This document shows, piece after piece, positions 45,317-55,800 of a DNA stretch of 64,000 nt. Position numbers and translations under genes: made by a program. Numbering within the stretch: position 1 is the stretch's first letter; the number at the start of each line of letters is the position of its first letter. The notes under the pieces are model-generated. The model was not told where the DNA came from, did no database searches, and saw nothing but the letters and a program-made list of their open reading frames with translations. Source of the DNA: a bacterium (lineage in GTDB: Bacteria; SZUA-182; DTGQ01); NCBI GenBank assembly GCA_023512255.1, contig JAILZY010000001.1, positions 57,647 through 121,646 on the forward strand, in the 5' to 3' direction.

Positions 45317-45428
45317 TTCTTTCGCTAAATGCTTAACACAAGTAGGCGGCAGATCCAATTACCCAATCAACTGTAGGGGCGGCCCTTGGGGGTCCGCCCA
45401 AATTGCGCACTTTGTTAGCGGAAGAACC
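45317..45428. mobile_element. MITE-like element, family B, copy 5
   Basis: Starts TTCTTTCGCTAAATGC directly after the stop codon of the phospholipase-like gene and ends TTTGTTAGCGGAAGAACC. Centre GGGGCGGCCCTTGGGGGTCC is a diverged palindrome. The left terminus lacks the usual GG, and no target duplication is clear. Confidence 0.8.
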
Positions 45429-45699
45429 ATTTAGCCGCTCTTAGATGTCGCTTTGCCTATAGGCGCCTGCAAGGCTTTTAACGTAATTCGCTCTTATATA
45501 TCAAACACCATAAACCCTATATCAGAATAACCATAAACCCTCGAAGGGGGCTTAGCTCTTATTAGGGTTATGTCTCTCAAATGGTAGCTAATAAATAAGA
45601 GCGACGTAATTAGCTGTTCTTTTGGATGTCACTTTGCCTATAGGCGCCTGCCCGAGGGAAGGGAAGAAAAAATGCGCGGGCAAAAAGCGAGAAAATTGG
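45429..45699. other. Intergenic with a second direct repeat around family-A copy 3
   Basis: Outside the two elements, GATGTCNCTTTGCCTATAGGCGCCTGC occurs twice (about 45445-45471 and 45627-45653), before and after copy A3, so the whole neighbourhood was duplicated or the element landed in a duplicated stretch. No gene is present. Confidence 0.7.
45489..45603. mobile_element. MITE-like element, family A, copy 3
   Basis: 115 bp from CGCTCTTATATATC to ATAAATAAGAGCG. The flanks ACGTAATT (45481-45488) and ACGTAATT (45604-45611) are an exact 8-bp target duplication. This is the cleanest copy. The centre CCCTCGAAGGGGG and CATAAACCCT/AGGGTTATG pairs give a long imperfect hairpin. Confidence 0.9.
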
Positions 45700-46851
45700 C
45701 TATTGGCCATGATGCTTAGCTGGCGGACTTACCAAGGATAGGGCAAAATTCAGATAGAGCTCGGCTGTTTGCACCACCTGCAAGAAGGCTACCGATTCAT
45801 CAGGTGTGTGAGCAGTCTCAAGCCGCCCCGGCCCCAGAATAATAGGATCCACCCCCGCGGCCCAGAGCACATTCCCATCCGAATGGCTCCTGAAGACTTG
45901 CGGCTCCCAGGGCAAGGAAAGTGATTTATACACCTCTTTCAGTCTCTTCACCAGGAGTCTATCCTGAGAAATCCGGTACCCTGAATGGGTATTCTCAAAC
46001 CTGATGTAAGGCTCTAAACCCGGAATACTCTGGCCAGCCGCCTCAACGATCTGCTCTAATTCGGCCTTGAGCACATCGATCCTTGAGTCAGGCGGAGCAT
46101 GAAGGTCCAGCCAGGCTTCACAGGTATCAGGCACGACAAATCCACCCGGAAAACCGGCAAGTTGCCTGATATTATATACCAGCCCATGAGGTACCGAAGT
46201 GGTGTATTCGGTAACCTGCAAAAGGAGTTTTAGCATGGTCTCAATGGCATTTTGCCCAAGCTCAGGCAGGGAAGAGTGAGCTCTTTTGCCGCGAGTGCGC
46301 AAAAGTACCTCAAGGTAGCCATAATGGCCGAGGCATGGGACCATATTAGTAGGCTCACCAACCACTGCCCAGGGAAAACTATATTCCCGAACCAGGGTCT
46401 TGGCTCCGTCACTTTCCTCTTCCTCACCCACAACCAGGGCAAGCCCTACAGGTGGGAGAGGCTTCCCCAACTCGGCCATCGAGATGAAAGCCTCGATCAT
46501 GGCCGCACAACCTGCCTTCATATCAGACACGCCAAGGCCAAAAACTACGTCCTGTTCCTCATAAAAACCATAATTTTCAAGATCAAAGGCCGTAATCGTA
46601 TCCAAGTGCCCGACAAAGCAAAGATCTACCTCATCGACCCCCTCGGGTAGGACCAGAATATTAAAACGATTTTCATCCACTTTCTGCCTAACCGCGGGCA
46701 GGCCGTGTCTTTTGAGGTAATCATCCACATACTCGAGGATCTCTTCCTCTTTCCCCGAAGGGCTGTAGATATTGACCATATCCCTGAGCAGGTTTTTCAA
46801 CCTCTCAGGTTGAATGCCTGCTGCTTTAGTGGTTTCGATGGTTGTTTCCAT
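45700..46851 (-). CDS. M20-family metallopeptidase (ArgE/DapE-like)
   Basis: Zinc peptidase or deacylase of 383 aa. LCFVGHLDTITAFD (metal His/Asp), FGLGVSDMKAGCAAMIEAFI (bridging Asp), VVGEEEESDGAKTL (catalytic Glu pair), VVGEPTNMVPCLGHYGYLEV (metal Glu) and a final LGPGRLETAHTPDESV (metal His) are present in order. A dimerisation domain (ARTRGKRAHSSLPELGQNAI-like) lies in the middle. Substrate cannot be determined; LysK/ArgE/DapE relatives deacylate amino-acid intermediates. It overlaps the 3' end of the GNAT gene by 26 bp, suggesting the two act together, perhaps in making and removing an acyl group. Confidence 0.9.
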   Translation of the reverse strand: METTIETTKAAGIQPERLKNLLRDMVNIYSPSGKEEEILEYVDDYLKRHGLPAVRQKVDENRFNILVLPEGVDEVDLCFVGHLDTITAFDLENYGFYEEQDVVFGLGVSDMKAGCAAMIEAFISMAELGKPLPPVGLALVVGEEEESDGAKTLVREYSFPWAVVGEPTNMVPCLGHYGYLEVLLRTRGKRAHSSLPELGQNAIETMLKLLLQVTEYTTSVPHGLVYNIRQLAGFPGGFVVPDTCEAWLDLHAPPDSRIDVLKAELEQIVEAAGQSIPGLEPYIRFENTHSGYRISQDRLLVKRLKEVYKSLSLPWEPQVFRSHSDGNVLWAAGVDPIILGPGRLETAHTPDESVAFLQVVQTAELYLNFALSLVSPPAKHHGQ

Positions 46852-47443
46852 TCCGCGGCCTTTTGGCTGAATTCCCTGCCTTTTTCTGTAACTCCTGATA
46901 GGTGCGCAGGTTCAAGCTCAGATAGACATGCTTTTGTGGGTTGCGAAACCCCTTCTTTTTAAATAACTGCAAGGCTGCATAGTCGCTGGCCCCCGTATCC
47001 ACCAAAAACATCCGAACCCCGTCTTCGATCATCTTCTCAGCCAGTTTGTCAAATAGTCGGCTGGCTATCCCCTGCCAATGATAAGCAGGCAACACCCCCA
47101 ACCAGACAAGATAGCCGTACTTCCATGATGATTTCTTCTTGGAGACCGTGGTCCCAAGAGCAAAGCCCACGATCTTTTTATCAAGCTCAGCTACAAGGCA
47201 ATACTCACTATCTGAATTGAAAAGAGATGTTACCTCATATTCATCCCAGGTGCGATAGAGAGTAGGTACCTCCTGAGCAGTAAAAATCAACTCACCCAAA
47301 TGAAAGACTTCGGGCAGATCATCAATCTGCATCTCTCTGAGATTGACTTCAAGCCTCTTTTTTCGACAACTCTCTGTACTTTCTTCCTCCCTACCCTGAA
47401 TATCCTCAAGTTTCAGCTGGTTTTCTGACTCTCCAGTATCCAT
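46826..47443 (-). CDS. GNAT-family N-acetyltransferase
   Basis: 205 aa with a charged N-terminal leader. The acetyl-CoA motif is WLGVLPAYHWQGIASRLFDK (motif A, Q-x-x-G-x-A), after the beta strand KIVGFALGTT. The segment GASDYAALQLFKKKGF is the usual end of the GNAT fold. The C-terminus is basic and Asn/Gln-rich (AKRPRNGNNHRNH), encoded where it overlaps the M20 gene. The substrate is unknown. A family-B element lies upstream. Confidence 0.85.
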   Translation of the reverse strand: MDTGESENQLKLEDIQGREEESTESCRKKRLEVNLREMQIDDLPEVFHLGELIFTAQEVPTLYRTWDEYEVTSLFNSDSEYCLVAELDKKIVGFALGTTVSKKKSSWKYGYLVWLGVLPAYHWQGIASRLFDKLAEKMIEDGVRMFLVDTGASDYAALQLFKKKGFRNPQKHVYLSLNLRTYQELQKKAGNSAKRPRNGNNHRNH

Positions 47444-47491
47444 AAAATTAAATAAAAACCCCCTTTTTTGGTCATTATGAGCTAATAAGCG

Positions 47492-47607
47492 GTCTTTTCG
47501 CTAAGTGCCTAACACACGAGTGCGCAGCAGATCAATACGCTATCAATTGTAGGGTAGAGGCGGCCCTTAGGGCCGCCCAAATTGCGCGCTTTGTTAGCGA
47601 AAGAACC
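47492..47607. mobile_element. MITE-like element, family B, copy 6
   Basis: Left GGTCTTTTCGCTAAGTGCCT, right TTTGTTAGCGAAAGAACC, centre GAGGCGGCCCTTAGGGCCGC. AATAA occurs on both sides, possibly a decayed target duplication. It lies between ligA and the GNAT gene. Confidence 0.85.
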
Positions 47608-47696
47608 AATAATATTTAGAGTTAATAATATTTACCATTGCATCAATGTAAAGTATAACAATATCTTGCCCTTATGTCAAAAGCACTCGAAAAAAG

Positions 47697-49871
<2,175 letters not shown>

Positions 49872-52049
49872 CTACCCTGCCTGACCTGAGCTGGCTGGAA
49901 GAGCCCCCTCCTGTTTCTTTATCCCCTGCTCGATTTTGCTCTTTAGCCCCTTGACCCGCTCCTGGAATTGTCTGGTCAGCTCTCTTCCCTCATCCTCATT
50001 ATTGATCACATGGGGAGTGATCAAAATGATGAGCTCGGTTTTGTAGACTGTATCCGTAGTGTGTGAGAAAAGATACCCTAGGATCGGGATATCTGCCAAA
50101 AATGGGATGCCGGTCCGTCCCTTAGATTTTTGCTCCTTAATCAGGCCGCCGATAACCAAGGTTTCCCCATCGTGGACAACCACTGAGGTTTCAGCCTTGC
50201 GGGTACTAAAAATATACTTCTCATCAGTGCTAGAGCCTTGGGCCAATTGGCTCACCTCTTGCTTGAGCTTAAGCGACACCAGCCCTTTTTCATTGATTTT
50301 GGGAGTAAAGCTAAGCTTAATACCAGCATTTCTATAGTCATAGGTAGTGGTGGTGCGATTAGAAGTTGGATCGTACGATTCCCTACGGATCGGATAATCC
50401 TGAGTAATCTCGATCGAGGCCTCCTGATTATCAGAGGCTAAAATATGGGGACTTGAAAGAACATTCAATTTATTTTCGCCTGCCTTGGTATTAATTAAAG
50501 AGATAAAATTCTGCTGCTTACTCAGCATGTAATTGATTCCGTTCCGATAACTTGGCTTATTATCAGCTATACCACCAAGGTCCTGACCTAGACGGTAGGT
50601 TATTCCTCCTGAGGCAGAGCCAGTCAAAGACCAATCAAGACCAAAATCTTTCATATCATCTATGCTGATCTCGGCTACTAGGACCTCGATCAGGGCCTGT
50701 TTTGGCTGCACATCTAGCTTTTTGATGGTCTCTTTGACCGCTTCCCAGTTTCGGGGAGAAGTGGTGATGATAAGAGCGTTAATATCTTCGGCCGCAACTA
50801 CGGTTACATCTCCCTGAACCTCACCTCCTTCGGCAGCGGCAAAGGGAGGAAATCCAAATGGCTGCTGAGCTGCTGCTGGCGGCTGAGCTGCTCCCTTGGC
50901 TGCTGCTCCCGGTTGAGTCTGGGGTGTTTGCTGAACAGCAGCAGGAGGAGCCCAGCTATCTTTCCTGGTGCCGCCACCCTTTTTGTAAATAGAGCTTAAG
51001 ATAGTAGCCAGCTTTTTAGCATCTCCATTTTCTACATAGTAGACAAAAACCTTCTCCTTGGGCTGATAAATCGGTTTATCAAGCTCCTGAACAAATTTCA
51101 AAAGCCTCTTCATGTTAAAAGCCGTATCATTGATGATCATCAGGTTCAAATCTTCATGCTGAATAATGGGCCGAGGGGCGGATTTAGAAAGAAAGGGCTG
51201 CAATATGTTGACCATCTCCTTAACCGGAATATAATCCAGAGGGATGATCTGGGTAATAAAGCTTTCCTCCTGCGGAAGATTATCCCCTCCCTTGCCGGCC
51301 ATGACCTCAATCGGATATGAAGGAGCCTCCTTAGCGTAGATGACTTTATAATGACGGCCTACGGGAACCAGGGTCAAGCCGTTGACTTCCAAAGCGGATT
51401 GCAAAACCTTGAAGAACTCACTCTTTGGGATTGGTCGAGTGGTCCTCATGCTGATCTGCCCCCCTTTGACTCCAGCTCCCATGATAAAGTCAAGATTAAT
51501 AGCCTTACTGAGGGCAAAGAGAACCTCCTCAATTGGAGCATCAGTAAAATTAAGATCCACTACATCATCGTCCTCTCCTGCAGTTTCTGCACCAGATGAG
51601 ATAACTCTCTGTCTGATATCTTCCGGCACCAAAGGCCCTTTGGGCTTGTCTTTTTGCTCCCCTTGCGGCTGAGCCTGCTTGAAAACCGAGCGAGCGGCAC
51701 TATCCTCTTGGCCTTCCTTTCCGCTCACCTGCTCCCCTACTTTCCCTGCTGGGGCTGATGATTTCGTTTTATCAATCTGCTTCCCTTGATTATCCTTCTG
51801 AAGATCGCTCTTTTTTCCCTTTGTTTCTTCAGCCGGTCTAGGGCTGCGGCGGCCTCCTGCGCTGGCTTGGGCGTCTTCTGGCTGAGCTATTTTCTCTGTC
51901 TGGGCAACCTTAACTTTATAAGAGCTCTCTCTCCTCGAAGGAACAAGAGGAGCTTGGGCTGTCAGCGGCCCCTTACTCCGACCAGCAGCACAAGAGCATA
52001 GGAGAAATGCCAGGAGAGGAGCGATAAAAAACCTTGCATTATGTTTCAT
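49872..52049 (-). CDS. gspD: Type II secretion outer-membrane secretin GspD
   Basis: 725 aa. Lipoprotein-like signal (FFIAPLLAFLLCSCAAG, lipobox CSC), a Lys/Gln/Glu/Pro-rich low-complexity linker to about residue 170, then N0-N3 domains (VDLNFTDAPIEEVLFALSKA, ITQIIPLDYIPVKEMVNILQ), and the C-terminal secretin domain with STRKAETSVVVHDGETLVIG and GRTGIPFLADIPILGYLFSH. The Pro/Ala/Gln stretch between N2 and N3 is unusually long. It forms the outer-membrane pore and is the last gene of the gsp operon, as in several Desulfobacterota. Confidence 0.95.
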   Translation of the reverse strand: MKHNARFFIAPLLAFLLCSCAAGRSKGPLTAQAPLVPSRRESSYKVKVAQTEKIAQPEDAQASAGGRRSPRPAEETKGKKSDLQKDNQGKQIDKTKSSAPAGKVGEQVSGKEGQEDSAARSVFKQAQPQGEQKDKPKGPLVPEDIRQRVISSGAETAGEDDDVVDLNFTDAPIEEVLFALSKAINLDFIMGAGVKGGQISMRTTRPIPKSEFFKVLQSALEVNGLTLVPVGRHYKVIYAKEAPSYPIEVMAGKGGDNLPQEESFITQIIPLDYIPVKEMVNILQPFLSKSAPRPIIQHEDLNLMIINDTAFNMKRLLKFVQELDKPIYQPKEKVFVYYVENGDAKKLATILSSIYKKGGGTRKDSWAPPAAVQQTPQTQPGAAAKGAAQPPAAAQQPFGFPPFAAAEGGEVQGDVTVVAAEDINALIITTSPRNWEAVKETIKKLDVQPKQALIEVLVAEISIDDMKDFGLDWSLTGSASGGITYRLGQDLGGIADNKPSYRNGINYMLSKQQNFISLINTKAGENKLNVLSSPHILASDNQEASIEITQDYPIRRESYDPTSNRTTTTYDYRNAGIKLSFTPKINEKGLVSLKLKQEVSQLAQGSSTDEKYIFSTRKAETSVVVHDGETLVIGGLIKEQKSKGRTGIPFLADIPILGYLFSHTTDTVYKTELIILITPHVINNEDEGRELTRQFQERVKGLKSKIEQGIKKQEGALPASSGQAG

Positions 52050-52119
52050 ATATTGACCTCCGGATACTTAACAGTAGATTCTGTAATTGACATCATAATC
52101 AAGATCAAGATGTGATACC

Positions 52120-53208
52120 TCAAGATGGGCTCCCCCCCCGAAATGGATTAAAGAATGCTCCTCCGGGCCCGCTGCCTGGGGGCTGAAAGCCTGGTGGAGC
52201 CTGAAATCCAGGAGGAGGCTGAAAGCCGGGCGGAACCTGAAATCCCGGAGGCGGTGTGTAAATAGGCCGCTGCCCTGGAAACTGCGGGAAGGGGACCCCA
52301 GGAGGAACTCCCTGCTGGCCAGGGGGCACGATCGGCGGATAGCCAAACCCTGGTGGCTGCTGGCCTGGAAACCCTTGAGGCGGTGGATAAGGAGGAGGAT
52401 AGGCTCCTTGCGGAGGAGGCTGGTAGTCTGGCGGAGGGGAAACATCCCCTGGCACATTCTCCTCTGGCAAACTGCCCGGCCCTTTTCGGGCTCCCTGAAT
52501 ACTCCGCTGACCAGATAATTCCTCTCCGAGAGATGGATCATTCTTTGGGGAAGAGCTACGAAACTTCTCCCAGAGGAGTAGTTCATATTCCTCCCCGTTT
52601 TTGCTCAGAATAACCCGATCCGGCAGAATATCAACGATTGTGGATTCGGAAATTTCCTCCCCAACCCGATAATCCTTGGGCTTGGTATCAATAATCCTAC
52701 CTGGGATCGGAGGAAGCGGAACATCCCTCACCTCTCCATTACCCAGCCTTACCTTCCGGGATCGCTTCTGAGCCTCTTCCCGCACCGACCCTTGCATAAT
52801 GGCATATTTATCTTTGATATTATTTTGCTTATCCTTAATAATAATTATTCCGTAAAGAGCCGGCTTCTTCATGCCCGGCTGATTGCGTTCAGTAGGATAT
52901 TGCGGAATTTCCATCTTCGGCTGCTGCTCCGCGCTCTCCGCAGGGGGGGGAGGAGGAGGAATAAACTCGGTTCGCTCAGGCCGGAAAAGATCCTTATCAG
53001 CAATGACATCGTAGGTGTAGAGGGCAGGTTTGATCGGCTCTTCTTCCTTTAGGGGCTCTTGCTTGCTGGTGGCCCCGCGGATGACAGCAGGCAGGGATTT
53101 TTTCCACTCTCCCCGCAGGATTGGCCCCCAGGTTCGATAAACATTAAAGCTCAATAAGGCTACGATGATGAAAAGTCCAAAATTAACCAAAAAAATACGC
53201 TTAAACAA
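52120..53208 (-). CDS. gspC: Type II secretion GspC-like protein with Pro-rich tail
   Basis: 362 aa. One N-terminal membrane helix (VNFGLFIIVALLSFNVY), a Pro-rich linker, then an HR-like domain (MKKPALYGIIIIKDKQNNIK, VGEEISESTIVDILPDRVIL, NGEEYELLLWEKF). The PDZ domain normally at the end of GspC is missing; instead there are about 120 residues of Pro/Gly/Gln repeats (PPGFQAPPGFQPP-type). It lies between gspM and gspD, the place of gspC/N in related operons. Assignment as GspC comes from position and the HR-like domain. Confidence 0.75.
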   Translation of the reverse strand: MFKRIFLVNFGLFIIVALLSFNVYRTWGPILRGEWKKSLPAVIRGATSKQEPLKEEEPIKPALYTYDVIADKDLFRPERTEFIPPPPPPAESAEQQPKMEIPQYPTERNQPGMKKPALYGIIIIKDKQNNIKDKYAIMQGSVREEAQKRSRKVRLGNGEVRDVPLPPIPGRIIDTKPKDYRVGEEISESTIVDILPDRVILSKNGEEYELLLWEKFRSSSPKNDPSLGEELSGQRSIQGARKGPGSLPEENVPGDVSPPPDYQPPPQGAYPPPYPPPQGFPGQQPPGFGYPPIVPPGQQGVPPGVPFPQFPGQRPIYTPPPGFQVPPGFQPPPGFQAPPGFQPPGSGPGGAFFNPFRGGSPS

Positions 53209-53241
53209 AGAGCTTCTCCTGTAGTAAAATCTTCTCAGACA

Positions 53242-53835
53242 CTACCCTTTGCGCTTATCCTTATCTTTATCAAGAGTAGCTTTACTATTTAAAATGAAAC
53301 CAGAAACATCAATTCTCGCTTCAACATCTTTAGGATCCCGGATCCTATAAACCCGGATGTTTAGATTAGAAACACTCAAAAATTTGGGGTATGATTCAAT
53401 TTCAAAGAGGAACTCCTTCAGTTTAGTTATGGTGCACTGAGTGGTAATCTGAACAGGGACCTCAAGCAGAATCCCTCTCTCCTTCGGATTAATAATTCTC
53501 TGGCTGCTGATGGTCAACTCATGTTCAGCAGCCATATCGTTCAGAATGGTTTGCAATTCAGCGGCGGCAACAGCCGGAGTGTCGCCAGATAAGAGCCGCT
53601 GATCAAAGGCTTGTCGCTTATCTTTTAAATAAGCCAGACGAGCCTGAACGATTCCCTTTTTTTCAGCAATGGCAGAGAAATTTTCGATCCGGCGCCTTTT
53701 ATCCTCAACCTCCTGCTTGAGTTTCAAGTTATGCCTCAATATTGGATAGATAATCCCAACCGCAAAGAGCAAAAATCCGACCAGGCTGCCAATTACCAGG
53801 ATAGGTTCTTTATTTTTCTCGCTAATCTTGATCAT
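53242..53835 (-). CDS. gspM: Type II secretion GspM/PilO-like inner-membrane protein
   Basis: 197 aa with one membrane helix near residue 20 (EPILVIGSLVGFLLFAVGII), a coiled-coil segment (RHNLKLKQEVEDKRRRIENF), and a compact ferredoxin-like periplasmic domain (LLEVPVQITTQCTITKLKEF, SKFLSVSNLNIRVYRIRD-type). This is the PilO/GspM layout. It interacts with GspL and GspE. It follows gspL by 60 bp; that gap holds a 13-bp tandem duplication. Confidence 0.85.
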   Translation of the reverse strand: MIKISEKNKEPILVIGSLVGFLLFAVGIIYPILRHNLKLKQEVEDKRRRIENFSAIAEKKGIVQARLAYLKDKRQAFDQRLLSGDTPAVAAAELQTILNDMAAEHELTISSQRIINPKERGILLEVPVQITTQCTITKLKEFLFEIESYPKFLSVSNLNIRVYRIRDPKDVEARIDVSGFILNSKATLDKDKDKRKG

Positions 53836-53895
53836 CAGTTTCCCTTATTCAGAGTTCACTAACTTTTATCTTTCCTCTATCTTTACAGGGTATCT

Positions 53896-55770
53896 TTACA
53901 GGGTCTTTTTCCCGCGTTCCGCTTTGACAGGGGCTTGATTTTTATCCTTACCCAAAGCTTCCCCTTTCCCTAAATTTCCGCTATCCTTTTTACGTTCAAT
54001 GTCAGCCTTGATCTTAAAGCGCTCTTTCCCAGGGCCCATCTTGGTAATGCTTGAGCCAAATTGAACATTTTCCAGCAGAGGGGAAATCTCCAGCATAGAA
54101 ATGAGATTGGACGGAGACTCAGAATAGCCGTCAATTTCCAATTTTTCATTAGAAGCATTAAAATTATCCAACCACGTATCTGCCGGCAGAATAGTAGTCA
54201 GCTCCTTCAAAAGCTCCATCTTGCTGACCTCGCTATCGACAATATTGTTAATCATTGAAAGCTCTCGATCTACTTTCTCGATCTCCTGGGAGATATTTTT
54301 CACTACCTCTACCTCAGGCTGCAAGGCCTTCAGCCGCTTGCTCAATTCCGCAGATACCAGGCTGCTCTCATACTGCAAACCGAGAACCCAGGCCAAGCTT
54401 AAAACCACGATCAGAACCATCAGGCTAGCCGTGATCACAAGCTGGTTGACCTTTCGCTTGATTTTCTTCCCCTCAGCCAAAAAATTCAGCATAATCGGCT
54501 GATCTTCCAAGCCCCGAAGGGCTAGCCCGGTGGCCACCGACAAACTGGAGGCAATCTTACCCGGAATGCTCTTCGTAGTAAGCCCCCTCAGTGGGTTTAG
54601 GATTTTGACCTCCAAGCCAGTCTGAGCCTCGATGTATTCGGGCAAAAAACTACTATAGGCTTCGGTTCCGGTCAAGATCAGCTCATCGAGCTTTTTTTCC
54701 TCATCAGAAGAGCTAGAAAAAACCTGCATAGCAATTTCAAGCTCTCGGATGATATCCCTCCCCAAACTCACCGCAGACTCATCGATAAACTCATCGTCAG
54801 GCTCAAGGGCAAGGGTATCTTCCACCAGCCCCTCTTGGGGTGGCGGCTCAAAGAGAGGGGGTGAGATGAGCGAATCTGCCTCTTGTCTTCCTTTTTCTGT
54901 ATCCTCTTGGCCCTCCTCAGCCCAGGATAGCCGCAAAGGGATCTGCTCATCCCTGCCGCCCATCACCCCGCCGTTTTCCTTCATCCGGCTATCGGCCATC
55001 CGGCTATCGGCGGCCTGCTCTATCTGCCGGATCGACTCGGCCGGCTTGGCTGGCTTATCGACTGGTTTGGCTTTTTCAGCAAATTTGGCCGTCTCTTCAT
55101 TGATGTAGACATCTTCCAGCCTATTTTGCAGCCGACCAAAGCTTCTGGCTACCTTAATATCTTTTCCAGCCATAATCACCAGCTCAACCCTGCTTTCGCC
55201 GATATCTATGATAGCCGTAATTTTCTGATCGCTAAGATCATTTTGGCTGATCAGCCAGCTCATTCCACCAAGGGTAGTAACATCCACGATCGGGGGCTTA
55301 GTCTCTTCCAGCGACAGGAGATTGACCACCTTTTGCAAATCATCCTGTTTGACCACACCCAAAAGGATTTTCAAGGTCTCACCCTCCTGGCCAAGAACCT
55401 GGTAATCAAAGGAAATCCCCTGAACAGCGAAAGGAAGATGTCGCTCAACCTCATATTCCAGCATCTCATGAAGTTGCCTCTCATCAACCTTCGGCAGCAG
55501 GATCTCTTTCAGGGTTACCTTCTCTTTGGGAAGCCCGATGACGATCTGATCCTTTTTGATCCCTTTTGCCCGAATATAATTTTGCAGATCAAGACAAAGA
55601 GGATCGACCTCTACCTCTGCCTCGCCCTTGCCTGAGCTTGGCGGCAGAGGAGGGTACTTCCTAATGAAATAGTCAATCAGGACAATTCCCTTCAGGGTCC
55701 GCCCAAGATGGGCAATCCGAAGAACACGATCCCGAAAATCAATACCTAAACTTTGCTGTAAATATGGCAA
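53896..55770 (-). CDS. gspL: Type II secretion GspL-like protein (PilM/PilN fusion)
   Basis: 624 aa. The N-terminal two-thirds is an actin-like PilM-type cytoplasmic domain (LGIDFRDRVLRIAHLGRTLK, GLPKEKVTLKEILLPKVDER, ITAIIDIGESRVELVIMAGK). A charged Ala/Asp-rich insert includes ADSRMADSRM from a 15-bp in-frame duplication (54982-55011). One membrane helix (LVITASLMVLIVVLSLAWVL) and a PilN-like periplasmic domain follow. It acts as the cytoplasmic-membrane link between GspE and GspM. TTG 55770 with GGATGGAG 8 nt upstream is the likely start. Confidence 0.9.
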   Translation of the reverse strand: MPYLQQSLGIDFRDRVLRIAHLGRTLKGIVLIDYFIRKYPPLPPSSGKGEAEVEVDPLCLDLQNYIRAKGIKKDQIVIGLPKEKVTLKEILLPKVDERQLHEMLEYEVERHLPFAVQGISFDYQVLGQEGETLKILLGVVKQDDLQKVVNLLSLEETKPPIVDVTTLGGMSWLISQNDLSDQKITAIIDIGESRVELVIMAGKDIKVARSFGRLQNRLEDVYINEETAKFAEKAKPVDKPAKPAESIRQIEQAADSRMADSRMKENGGVMGGRDEQIPLRLSWAEEGQEDTEKGRQEADSLISPPLFEPPPQEGLVEDTLALEPDDEFIDESAVSLGRDIIRELEIAMQVFSSSSDEEKKLDELILTGTEAYSSFLPEYIEAQTGLEVKILNPLRGLTTKSIPGKIASSLSVATGLALRGLEDQPIMLNFLAEGKKIKRKVNQLVITASLMVLIVVLSLAWVLGLQYESSLVSAELSKRLKALQPEVEVVKNISQEIEKVDRELSMINNIVDSEVSKMELLKELTTILPADTWLDNFNASNEKLEIDGYSESPSNLISMLEISPLLENVQFGSSITKMGPGKERFKIKADIERKKDSGNLGKGEALGKDKNQAPVKAERGKKTL

Positions 55771-55800
55771 ATTATAACTCCATCCTTGAAAACTTGTTGA

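Noticed and set aside
12624-47607. Clear target duplications for family-B copies 2, 3 and 6
   Set aside because: The flanks do not match over 8 bp (for copy 6 only AATAA is shared), so I claim a duplication only for copy 4 and, through A4, not for B7.
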